From Oreohelix idahoensis (Eukaryota > Mollusca > Gastropoda > Stylommatophora > Oreohelicidae): a stretch of 64,000 bases of DNA. Positions 54,413 through 63,369 of the stretch are shown in pieces. The notes below the pieces were generated by a model. That model saw nothing but the letters and a program-made list of their open reading frames with translations. It had not been told where the DNA came from and did not search any database. Made by a program: the position numbers and the translations under genes. The stretch lies in assembly GCA_024509875.1 (NCBI GenBank), contig JAMPIV010008516.1, forward strand, positions 414,501 to 478,500, in the 5' to 3' direction. Position 1 is the first letter of the stretch. Each line of letters opens with the position of its first letter.

Positions 54413-54500
54413 TAACTTGATTTGGTGCCGTTGACCAGCTCGTAACTGCCATTTTACGATGGATTCAGCTACTTGATTTGATGCCCGTGACCAGCTCGTA
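54350..54500 (+). other. Primer-site region with repeated tRNA-His-like motifs
   Basis: After the LTR, TTGATT|TGGTGCCGTTGACC (about 54416-54435) resembles a tRNA-His primer site TGGTGCCGTGA with one extra T. Related versions follow (TTGATTTGATGCCCGTGACC, about 54475) and precede it in the LTR end (TTGATTCGGTGCCGTTCCC and TTGATTTGTCACCGTGACC). Confidence 0.6.
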
Positions 54501-54513
54501 ACTGTTTTTTTTA

Positions 54514-54798
54514 ATGATGGATTCACCCATTCAACAGCTAGAGCATCAAGTATTTTTGTTGCAAAAGAAAAACCACCTGCTTCAACAACAACTGTCACAG
54601 CAACAAACAGCTGCTGGAAGGGCACACTGGAACAGTCTCAATAAAAGACACTGTCGAATTACAGTGAGAAACGTTATCAATGAAATCAAACAAGGAAAGA
54701 TATTTGAAATAAATAATGTTACGAGTGACAAACAAAGATGTTTGATAACGACAGAAAATGGACTAAGAGCCAGTAACACAGTGGAGAAAAACCTTTAA
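54514..54798 (+). CDS. LTR element ORF segment 1, coiled coil
   Basis: 94 codons. MMDSPIQQLEHQVFLLQKKN followed by HLLQQQLSQQQ: a short leucine/glutamine coiled coil, then a basic region with HCRITVRNVINEIKQGKIFE. The stop follows an A5 run. The +1 frame is open across this point into segment 2 (TFNRRYHSCSIAEVHIPPTE). Confidence 0.55.
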   Translation: MMDSPIQQLEHQVFLLQKKNHLLQQQLSQQQTAAGRAHWNSLNKRHCRITVRNVINEIKQGKIFEINNVTSDKQRCLITTENGLRASNTVEKNL

Positions 54799-55621
54799 CA
54801 GACGTTATCATTCCTGTTCCATCGCTGAGGTTCATATCCCTCCAACTGAGCTGTACTCACGTATCCTCTCCCGTGATGCTCGCTTGGCTGAGTTACCCTC
54901 CGTTACTCCAGGCCTCTTTCATGCTTCGCTTCAGCATGATATTATTTTACCTCCTATTACTGCCGCAACTCCTGTCCATACCTCCCTTCCTCCCCCTGTT
55001 CACCTCTCTTCTGATCCCACTTTTCCTCCCCCTATTCACCTCTCTTCTGACCCTGCTTTTCCTCCCTCTGTTCACCTCTCTTCAGACCCCGCTTTTCCTT
55101 CCTCTGTTCACCTCCCTTTAGACCCCGCTTTTCCTCCCTCTGTTCATCTCTCTTCTGACCCCGCTTTTCCTCCTTATGGTTATTTTCCTCCGCCTCCCTC
55201 CGACCTTGATACAGAACACGAGTCTGACTCTTCAGATGTTAAACCTTCTCTTTCTCCTTATGGTTATTTTCCTCCGCCTCCCTCCGACCTTGATACAGAA
55301 CATGAGTCTGACTCTTCAGATGTTGAATCTTCTCTTTCTCCTTATGGTTATTTTCCTCCGCCTCCCTCCGACCTTGATACAGAACATGCGACTGACTCTT
55401 CAGATGTTGAACCTTCTCTTTCTCCTTATGGTTATTTTCCTCCGCCTCCCTCCGACCTTGATACAGTACAAGAAAAGTACCAGCTTGACATAGAATCAGA
55501 ATTTGATTCGTCAAGTGGGGAGGATAGAGTTATGGGCCCCGACGAAATTGGATACAGGTCGGATGAGCTCCAGCATATAACGGACGACGAAGGCCGTAGA
55601 ATTTATTGGCCGAAAAAATGA
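54797..55621 (+). CDS. LTR element ORF segment 2, Pro/Ser/Asp repeats
   Basis: Open in frame from before 54797. 54990-55170 has 12-13-residue repeats of the form VHLSSDPAFPPS. 55173-55500 has four 28-residue repeats PYGYFPPPPSDLDTE + H.SDSSDVEPSLS (84 nt each). It ends with an acidic DEIGYRSDELQHITDDEGRR and IYWPKK before TGA. No known domain recognised. The repeats are nearly identical at DNA level, so they probably arose recently. Confidence 0.6.
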   Translation, partial: NRRYHSCSIAEVHIPPTELYSRILSRDARLAELPSVTPGLFHASLQHDIILPPITAATPVHTSLPPPVHLSSDPTFPPPIHLSSDPAFPPSVHLSSDPAFPSSVHLPLDPAFPPSVHLSSDPAFPPYGYFPPPPSDLDTEHESDSSDVKPSLSPYGYFPPPPSDLDTEHESDSSDVESSLSPYGYFPPPPSDLDTEHATDSSDVEPSLSPYGYFPPPPSDLDTVQEKYQLDIESEFDSSSGEDRVMGPDEIGYRSDELQHITDDEGRRIYWPKK

Positions 55622-55997
55622 GATTAGTGATCTTGACTCTTCCCCCGATTATTCTTCTTTTGATATTGGACCTGATGTTCCTCTTCCCTCAGCTCGTTTT
55701 CTCTTTAGACGTCGTCATCCAAAATTCATTTACGATTCTGTTCCCTTTCCTAAGCCCCTTCACCAGCGAGCCGCCCATGTACGAACCCGTTTTCGTCGCT
55801 CCCGTGGTTCTGTTCATTCTCCTTACCGTAGTCCCTCTCCTCCGCCTCTCCCTCCCCCTGTCACACCTCCGTCCCGTAGATTACGTATTCCCCTCCGTTA
55901 TCCTTCTGCCGTTCCACAGCCTCCACTCCGTCCTTCCCGTCATGTCATTGTTCCTTCATCCCAACCTACACAGTACGATCCTCGCCTGTTATTGTAA
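55606..55997 (+). CDS. LTR element ORF segment 3, Arg/Ser/Pro-rich
   Basis: In the +1 frame relative to segment 2, starting at the A6 run before its TGA: NEISDLDSSPDYSSFDIGPD, ARFLFRRRHPKFIYDSVPFP, VRTRFRRSRGSVHSPYRSPS, ending YDPRLLL and TAA at 55995-55997. A basic, possibly nucleic-acid-binding tail (inference). Confidence 0.5.
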
Positions 55998-56071
55998 GCC
56001 ATTGAAAGATTGGAAACAATGAACATTTTTGCAAAGATGTTTACAAATTGAACTGCACTTACCTCCAGATG

Positions 56072-56870
56072 CCGTCTCCGGTCAGGATGACATTTCCTGC
56101 CCTGCTATTATGACGCGTTGATGACATCATATTGCATTATGATTGTTTGAATTTTCAGTTATTGTTACACCGACACTCATACATGTGATTTAACTATTTG
56201 CCCATTTATATATTCTATACCATTGTCCATTGATTACCATGTTTCCATTCCATTCATTGTTTCCGGTTATTGTTACACCGGCAAAGTCATTTTTTTTAAT
56301 GAGAATTACCCATTTTGCCCATACTTTGCCACCAAGTTCTGTGGTTCTATTTCCATTTGTTCCATTCATATTTTTTTTTCATCACCCACTTCAGTGAAGT
56401 GTAGGGTGACAGCCATTTTGGGCTTCCGCTATATTTTATGTGCACCCGCCATATTTTTTTTGCCAGTTTTTCCTTGCGACGTTAACTCGCTTGTCATGTT
56501 ATTTTATGTTTTATGATTCGCACAAGTGTGAGAGATATTGATGACTATCAACCCATAACGCGTTTTGTTAGTTCGTTGATGATTGTTAGTTACTGTTCTA
56601 TTTTGCCCATATTTTTGTTTTGCCACTTATTAGTACTAATTGTAGCTACCATATACCTCCATAGTTTTTTTTTTTCCATGTGTCCCTCGTTTATGTTATG
56701 TCCATCAGTCCCTACCCCTTCATGATCGATTTTTGTGTGTGAAATGTTAATGGTGTTATTTCATCCATCATTCCCATCTATTGTTTATTGTAGTCCTTCA
56801 GACATGATTTATGGTGGGATACATGAATCCCAATAATTTTTTTTTAGAGTTAGTAAATTTTTTCTAGGGA
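56072..56870 (+). other. Non-coding 3' interior of the LTR element
   Basis: T-rich with no convincing ORF; short hydrophobic frames are T-run artefacts. Confidence 0.45.
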
Positions 56871-56871
56871 A

Positions 56872-56899
56872 TAAAGTGTCTCCTACGGGATACACTTTA
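56872..56899 (+). other. Hairpin next to the 3' LTR
   Basis: TAAAGTGT (56872-56879) pairs with ACACTTTA (56892-56899) around a 12-nt loop, 15 bp before the 3' LTR. No clean polypurine tract is visible in the usual place. Confidence 0.6.
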
Positions 56900-56914
56900 G
56901 TGGCCCCGGGCGTA

Positions 56915-57677
56915 TGTGACAGTACGGACTGTTACGTCGGATTAACACTAAGGTGCTGCCACTTAATTATAGTTAGGGTAAGAATACTTAGCAAGATTAA
57001 ACACTAAGTATTTGAGCGTGTCTAGTTAGTGTAATAACACTAGTCACAAATCCTATGAGTGATTTAATTAAAGTGTTCAGGAATGACGTCATCGAACTTG
57101 GGGTAGAATTGCTCAGTAGCTAGGACGGAAGTGATGGTTTGAGAGAAGGGGGTTAATTGAGTTGGTTTTAGGCACGAGACGAGCGAGGCAGTGATTTTGG
57201 GGTTTGGACCATCTTGTAAGTTCGATGGCTGTGTGTTATTTCTTGGGATGACTGGTTTGTATACCACAGAAGCACATGTATTTATGAACTATTATGAAGT
57301 TGTCAGAGTGTGCAGACACTTAATAAAGGCGTTCATTCATATTTAATCCAGCTTGAACTTATTTCCTGAACGTCAGTAGGAAGTGTCGTTTGTTTACATC
57401 AGGTAATAGAGAAAAGAATATTACCATATTTTCGACGATCATGCAGCCTAAAACATAAACACAGTTACGAGTCTCCAAAAGAACCACCTGGGTTATGTTC
57501 CAATTCCTATTCTGTAATCACCACCTCTGGCAGTCGCCAGTAAAACAACAGATGAACATTGATAAAAGATTCCACCCCATTCTCACCCTGTCACACTAGA
57601 CTTGATTTGTCACCGTGACCAAGCCCGGTCACATCTAACTTGATTCGGTGCCGTTCCCGTCCACTCCCCCGGCCACA
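56915..57677 (+). repeat. 3' LTR of the 53-57 kb element
   Basis: 763 bp, near-identical to the 5' LTR, with an extra 12-bp AGGAAGTGTCGT-type insertion. Confidence 0.9.
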
Positions 57678-58562
57678 TATGCTAACCGTGTGGCCAAATC
57701 AGATGTTAATATTGAATAAGGGCCCGATTTATCCTGTGACAGAGACACTGACAAAATTGAATCTAGTGAAAGAAGTAATGGTATTGCTGATAGATCAAAC
57801 AAAGGAAGCTGGTCAACAAGGCGTACTCCCATTGAAATTAGTGTCTTAATAGGAGTTCGAACATATATTTACTTATGCTATTTTGATAAAAACATTTAAT
57901 GAAGCAGCAAGTTTATATGTGAAGGATATGAGTGTGCGGCTGTAAGGGTGTGGGACAACACTGACCAGTTTCATTAATCTTTTTTGTTTTCACTTGAGTA
58001 TAAGTAGGGGGTACGTTTTTTAAGGTCCAAAAAGGAAAAAAATTTCTCGACTGTACTCGAGTACATACGGTAAGCATTACACTAGCGAGCACTCTTCACT
58101 GCTGTTATTGACCAACATGAGTCAGTAATGAAGAGCTTCCTTTCAAAGGTAAGTCAGTCAGCGTTGTTAAGATGAATCAAAATTTTAAGGTAATAACAAA
58201 TTCAGTTATCAGATTTTAAAATAAAAAGATCTTATTTACAGCAGCAATTTTGTTTGCAGGTGACAATAAGGTATTGTATTGTAACTGTTTTACAGGAAAA
58301 AAACTAACAAAGCATCTAAACTGTCAAGATAAAATTCCAGATGTTCATGAAGAAAATTCTAGATGTGCATGTAAGATAATATTCTAGATTAAACTAAAAG
58401 GAACCATATTTACATGGTGTGTTCCTTGTGATTCCAATGTGACAGGCAATATTTTTTTCACTCATGGTAAATTAACAGCATGATCGTAACATTACATCTC
58501 AATCAAGGCAACATTAGAAATAAATAACAACCACCAACATCTTAATGACAAAAGTACCAGTA

Positions 58563-58795
58563 ATAGTACTAGTCTCTTGCGGCAAAGCTGATGGGTTCAA
58601 ATCACAGTACTGACATGCTCCAGTCTACCCAGCTGTAAATGGGTACCTGACTCTGCTCTTTGAGTTGGGGAAGGAAAAAGCAGTGACGAAGGGAACTGGT
58701 CACCCCACCTCTCGATGCTGGACCTAGTATGGTGAAATCTCTAACACTTTACTCCCCTATGGCAGTATCTGCTATGGGACTATCTTTACTTTGAC
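58563..58795 (+). repeat. tRNA-derived SINE (family S3), copy 2
   Basis: GCCTCTTGCGGCAAAGCTGA, B-box-like GGGTTCAAATC, central CTACCCAGCTGTAAATGGGT, ending GCAGTATCTGCTATGGGACT. Compare 15420-15655. TSD not resolved. Confidence 0.7.
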
Positions 58796-58799
58796 CTTT

Positions 58800-59430
58800 T
58801 ACTAGTAATACAATTTTAACCATCAATTACAACAAAATATTAAAGCAGTGACTTCACCTATCGAGCTACTGCTAATAGTAATAATTATATGATACATGTG
58901 TTATATATCACACTGCTACTACACGCCTACAACAGAAGAAGATCTGGTATTAAGCCAAAGGTGGAAGGCAGATGGATAGACAACAATGCAGAAATCCTAC
59001 AATAACACAGGTTCGCTGCAGCCAATGCAACACACTCGGTTCAAGAAGGGAACCATCTTCTATGATAGTTAATGGCAAGTGTGTATCAAACAAGTAAAAG
59101 CAAGGATATCATGCTACTACAACAATGTTACAGCAAAGATAACATTAGACTAGGAAGTATTTATTGAAATTGTTGAATTATTTGATTTGGTTTTTTTTTC
59201 TTGTTCCGTATTTTTACTCGCTTATTTATGCATGGAGGCATATCTGGAGTCAACTTATATGACCACCAGCTAAGCACAATGCTACAGTATTCAAAAGTGA
59301 ACCTGTCTGTGAGGCTAATTACACCCTCATTGACTCTTGAAATCATCCACACACTTGCAGGGATTCCCCCTGTGGTGAAACATGTTGAGAACCCAGCATT
59401 GCACAATGAGCTTGGAGGAGCCACTTGAGC
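58800..59430. other. Unassigned intronic sequence
   Basis: 59201-59428 has an open frame of 75 codons with no recognised domain. It may belong to the hammerhead-bearing repeat downstream. Confidence 0.3.
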
Positions 59431-59432
59431 CC

Positions 59433-59770
59433 CAGACGTAACTCTGGCTTTTATCTGGTTGCCTGCATGCAGGAGGATCTCACAATGGACCCCATGAAAG
59501 GCAGGGGAGCTGAGAAGTGGTTCTGTTTTTTTTTTTATTCAATCATCATTTTTTTCTGTGTGTATGCAATGTCCTTTGTCTTTTCTCTTGGCCCGTCTAT
59601 ATTTGTCTTTGTCACCTGTTTGTAACTGTGGCTGATGAAGGGTGAACCCTGAAACGCCCTTGTTTCCTGTGTACCATAAATTTGTAAAACTGATTCCATA
59701 CCATTTTCTTTTATTTCATTTATATATTATTTATCCAACTACCATAATCACCAATATTAACACTAACATC
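59433..59770 (+). mobile_element. Repeat family carrying the hammerhead motif
   Basis: 59440-59530 matches 28280-28350 (reverse), and 59627-59710 matches 32160-32245. It ends where an LTR element inserted at 59771. Family not identified; Penelope-like elements and retrozymes are known hammerhead carriers. Confidence 0.5.
59627..59678 (+). ncRNA. Hammerhead self-cleaving ribozyme, type I
   Basis: Core CTGATGA (59632-59638) and GAAA (59651-59654) with all conserved bases. Stem I TGTGG/CCATA (59627-59631 with 59674-59678). Stem II AGGG-TGAA-CCCT (59639-59650). Stem III ACGC/GTGT (59654-59657 with 59669-59672) containing a G-U pair. Predicted cleavage after the A of GTA at 59673. Short stems but a complete core. 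A decayed homologue is at 32165. Confidence 0.72.
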
Positions 59771-61346
59771 TGTCGCGTGGTTATCCCAAACTGGACATTA
59801 ATTGTCACAGCTCAGTTGGATAAGAAAGTTGTAAATTGAGAAATGTAAGAAAGATATATAGGATCTCAGAAGTGGCTCGTTAAATGTTAGATTCCTATAC
59901 AAGTAAGGGGTGAATAGGAAGGCGAATATTCTCACAAAGAGATAATGTCTCAGAAGGGCACATGAGAATGGATTCTGTTTCCTTGCGACAAATCTCCCCT
60001 GTTATTCTTACTGAATATTATAATTGTTATTAAGCCCCCATCCTCTCATACTGAGGAAATGATAAATATATGGATTTAAGAGACAGTACATGTAAGAAAC
60101 TCACTCGACCACTTGGTAGATGATATAACTTATGTACAGATATTTAATCCCTAAACCATATATATGACACAAAGAAAATGAAAAGATAAACGAAAATAAT
60201 AATATGGACATAAACACTGAATGACTAAAAGTCCTAGTATGTCCTACTAATCATCATTTGCACTGGTGTGACTATCATGAGAGTTGCCTAACATTGTTGA
60301 ATGTAATGTTCACTTTGTAATACACTGGAAGGCACTTTAAATATAGTTCCGTTAGTATTTAGGTGAAAGTTCTGGTTGGAATTTGGATAAGATCTCTGAG
60401 ATTTCTTGAGGAAAATAATCCTTATGCTTTTGGACTTATCTGTAATCCGATGTTGTCAGCCCTGGCGCAGGTTGTTAGGTGCTGTCGTCCTGCAGCGATA
60501 TGACATTACACGTGCGAGCGTTGATCTGTGCTCCTTTATGCTTAGGAGTTGACGAGATCTCTGGCTTTTGGTTCTGCTGCTCGGTCAAAAGACTGTCTGT
60601 CTGTTACCGTCAGGCGCCGGACTCTGAATTCTGCAACTGCGAATGTTGTCCGCTCAGAAACCTAAAAGTCTGCACAGAGTGAAATTATACAGCACCGCTT
60701 GGTTAATACCAAAGTGCTTGTAGTGTAGGATTCCCCGCCATGTAGATGCACTCGGCCCAGAAGTCGGGCGTGTAAGTGAAGTTTTCGTCTAAGCTTCTAG
60801 ATTTTATGAATCTCTTCTCACGTGTTCTAAATCATTGGATGGGATATCACCGTTGCTGTTGCTCACGTCACTGAATTGTGAGGGGTGGGTGTTCCATCGT
60901 AATCACACGTAAATTCTCTCCCTGAACCTGAGATCGTGTGACGCAGTTGCGAACCGTCTTGCGTGAGAAAGCTTCCCCGCCCCGTAATTACTGGTTACTC
61001 CTAGAAGGCATACACGTGCTGGCTGATGCAATGAAATTTGACACTGGGGCGTTTTCCGTCAGGTCCCTCAAATAAGGTGCAATAAAGCAATGGATCTCTA
61101 GACTTTAAGACGCCTTTTACTCTTAATTAAGGTATATCCTCTGGCCATGTGTTATAACCTGGTGTTGATGCGTTTGCGATATTTGCTCAGTAACCATTAG
61201 TAAGCGCCGTGATGTCTGAGAAACGCTGACTACAGCGCCAAAAATACCGTAGTGTAACGTGAAAATTAATGAGAATAAAGGAGAGAGAGAAAGAAGGGAA
61301 GAGAAGGGAGACAAAGATGGAGAGAAGAATAGACCATGTTACGACA
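59771..61346 (-). repeat. 3' LTR of the 59.8-64 kb element
   Basis: 1576 bp. Its first 630 bp repeat at 63370-64000. It contains several open frames without domains. Confidence 0.9.
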
Positions 61347-61501
61347 TAGCCTCCCCCTTCAGTTTGACCTGCGGTCTAACATACTGAGGTCTGGTCTTCT
61401 CGATCATTCCTAAATTCGTTCTTCTCATCTTCACTTTCCTCGCACTACTCTCTTTCTTCTTCCACCAATGTAGCTGACATTCTCCTGGCAATGGGCCTGC
61501 A

Positions 61502-63022
61502 TTAAAATCCTTCTCCGAGGATTTTAGAGGAGGACCGCTCTTTTAACACCGCCTCTCCCTTGAGGGGTGAGTGAAATAATAGTCTTCCACAAGGTACTTT
61601 GGGGTTCCCTCCCATTTCGCTCTGTATCCGCTCCTCTGTAAGGAGGTGTTCATATTCTGGCGCAGGGGTCACCTCTGACTGCTCCCCGGCCTTTCCTGTT
61701 ACAGCAATCTCAGGCTGCGTCGGGCCTTTTAAGGTTCCTTCGTGATCTCCTTTAACTTGGAAGCAAATTATTTCCTCTTGTACAACCTCTTTCTTGAGAC
61801 GAATTGAGAGTGAATTTTGTAGCATAGAGGACGCCTTAGAGATGTGCTGAATTCGGCCTGTCCCACACTCATCCATGAGCCAATGTGTGCGAAGTTCTGA
61901 CTTTGAAGTCTTGATGTGCTTTTCCGAATCTTGTCCGGCTTCGACATTTTGCAGTGCTGAATGATAAGAGGTCGTACTTCTGCCTTCCCTGCTTGTGGGG
62001 TGGTTGTACTCCTTTAAAACTGCCTCTCCTGTGAGGATCGGAGAAACTAAATTCGGCAGTTTATTACCATCATGTATCAAGGGAGACGGTTCCCTGTGAC
62101 ACATTTTCACCTCCTTTTGCACAAGGATGGTGGATGGGGTTTGTTTTAATGGTTTAAAACCATGGATTCCAGGATTTGTATTCCTCTGACCTGTTTCCAG
62201 CTTCCCTCCAAAAATGTTGGAAATCGACATAGGCGTTTGAATTTCCCCGCCCTCCTCAGTCATGTTCACTACGGCATGTGCTGAGTTTCCTAAGAGCAAG
62301 TAACTCCCTCCTTGGGGTATGGGGAAAAAGCGTTCGTCTACTATTGCTGCGTTAATAAATCCTGTCTCATAATGAGATTCTAAGTGCAAGCCTGCAATGG
62401 GCAATTCCATCGGTTCCCCATGGAGCATAGGTGCATTTACCATTACATATTCCTCAGTAATTTCATCGACGTTTACGAGTGAGGATGAAGCAACTGCACT
62501 AAACCCGAGATCAGGTACAAGCAGACATATGACTCGTCTTCCATTGACGGTCGCATAACCTTCATTCAAAGGTTTCCTAAGGTCACCTCGGGACTTCACC
62601 GGGTTTCCTTTGCATGGCGGGCCTTGCGCTGGGCTGACAGTTTGTATGTTTCGGATTCGGTGCTTGCCGTTTTTATTACTGTGGTTAACCGATCGGAAAG
62701 ACTTACTAATATTGCTCTCCATCCCATACATCTCCGAAGCTATTTCATGCTTTATGTTGGTCCTGTTTTTATTCAGAGGGTGAATGTTGTGAGTCGTAGA
62801 GAAGGTGGAAGTGGGTCTTTCCAGATCATCCGCCTTTGCACGCTTCTCCTTCTCAGAGTGATCCTGATGCCTTTGTTCTGAAAGCCGCCCCTCTTCTCTT
62901 TCTGGTAATAGGGTTTGACTAACAGACCTGACTCTCTCTGGTACAGTTTGAGGTGCTACCTGCGGGAGTAACTTAACTGACGGAGGTGAGGGGCTGGAGG
63001 AAGCCGGAGAGTTTGCACTCAA
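61502..63022 (-). CDS. Protease-like ORF, diverged gag/pro relative
   Basis: 506 codons open from a TTG at 63022. The likeliest original ATG (63053) is in another frame and reads MELDEFTELAIECKLSG before stopping, so the start is unresolved. The first about 130 residues are Ser/Pro/Glu-rich. At about 170-260, RRVICLLVPDLGFSAVASSS and GSYLLLGNSAHAVV align in layout with [14 protein letters not shown] and [10 protein letters not shown] of the ORF at 41173-44013, but D-S/T-G has become D-L-G. A downstream PSPLIHDGNKLPN matches [11 protein letters not shown] of that ORF. GEAVLKE occurs twice. No capsid or zinc knuckle. Probably no active protease. Confidence 0.65.
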   Translation of the reverse strand: MSANSPASSSPSPPSVKLLPQVAPQTVPERVRSVSQTLLPEREEGRLSEQRHQDHSEKEKRAKADDLERPTSTFSTTHNIHPLNKNRTNIKHEIASEMYGMESNISKSFRSVNHSNKNGKHRIRNIQTVSPAQGPPCKGNPVKSRGDLRKPLNEGYATVNGRRVICLLVPDLGFSAVASSSLVNVDEITEEYVMVNAPMLHGEPMELPIAGLHLESHYETGFINAAIVDERFFPIPQGGSYLLLGNSAHAVVNMTEEGGEIQTPMSISNIFGGKLETGQRNTNPGIHGFKPLKQTPSTILVQKEVKMCHREPSPLIHDGNKLPNLVSPILTGEAVLKEYNHPTSREGRSTTSYHSALQNVEAGQDSEKHIKTSKSELRTHWLMDECGTGRIQHISKASSMLQNSLSIRLKKEVVQEEIICFQVKGDHEGTLKGPTQPEIAVTGKAGEQSEVTPAPEYEHLLTEERIQSEMGGNPKVPCGRLLFHSPLKGEAVLKERSSSKILGEGF

Positions 63023-63369
63023 TGGCTAACTCTGTGAATTCATCCAATTCCATGTCGTTAGTGTGTTGACCCAGTTACTATTTTTAGCTTCGCTTACAGG
63101 TAAAAAAAATTCGCTGAACTCAAAGTTCGCTGTGTTTACAAATAAAGATCTGGTTTCCCAGTTCTATCCATCAAAAAAGAATTAATCGTGATATTGTAAT
63201 ATCTCGCTGTCTAAGAGGTATGTACGTGTATATATACTAAAATCCCTAGTGTGTAAAAAAAAAAAGTCAGATCCTAGAGATATATGTTCTCAGTGGAGAA
63301 CTATAAGAATGCAAGAGGTAGAAAAGGTTCTCTAGAGTTATAATCTAGATACCGGACATAGCCTCCAAT

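Larger units (their letters stand above)
53662..57677 (+). mobile_element. Non-autonomous LTR retrotransposon with novel repeat-rich ORFs
   Basis: LTRs of 751 bp (53662-54412) and 763 bp (56915-57677) begin TGTGACAG and end GGCCACA. They are near-identical except for a 12-bp insertion (near 57379 in the right copy). TSD TATG (53658-53661 and 57678-57681). The 2.5-kb interior has no capsid, protease, RT, RNase H or integrase motif. It has a tRNA-His-like primer site, coding in three frames, and a long non-coding 3' part. Presumably moved by proteins of another element. Confidence 0.9.
52976..58070. mobile_element. TA-flanked DNA transposon hosting an LTR element
   Basis: TIRs CCGTATATACTTGAGTATAA and, right end in reverse, CCGTATGTACTCGAGTACAG, with TA on both sides (52974-52975 and 58071-58072). 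About 1.1 kb without the LTR element. It includes an approximately 187-bp imperfect tandem duplication starting GCTAAGTAGCAA at 53262 and 53449. No transposase recognised; superfamily unknown. Confidence 0.7.

Noticed and set aside
54873..55121. Hydrophobic Leu-rich frame in the 53-57 kb LTR element
   Set aside because: Shadow of the Pro/Ser/Asp repeat frame; the Pro/Asp frame is longer and coherent.
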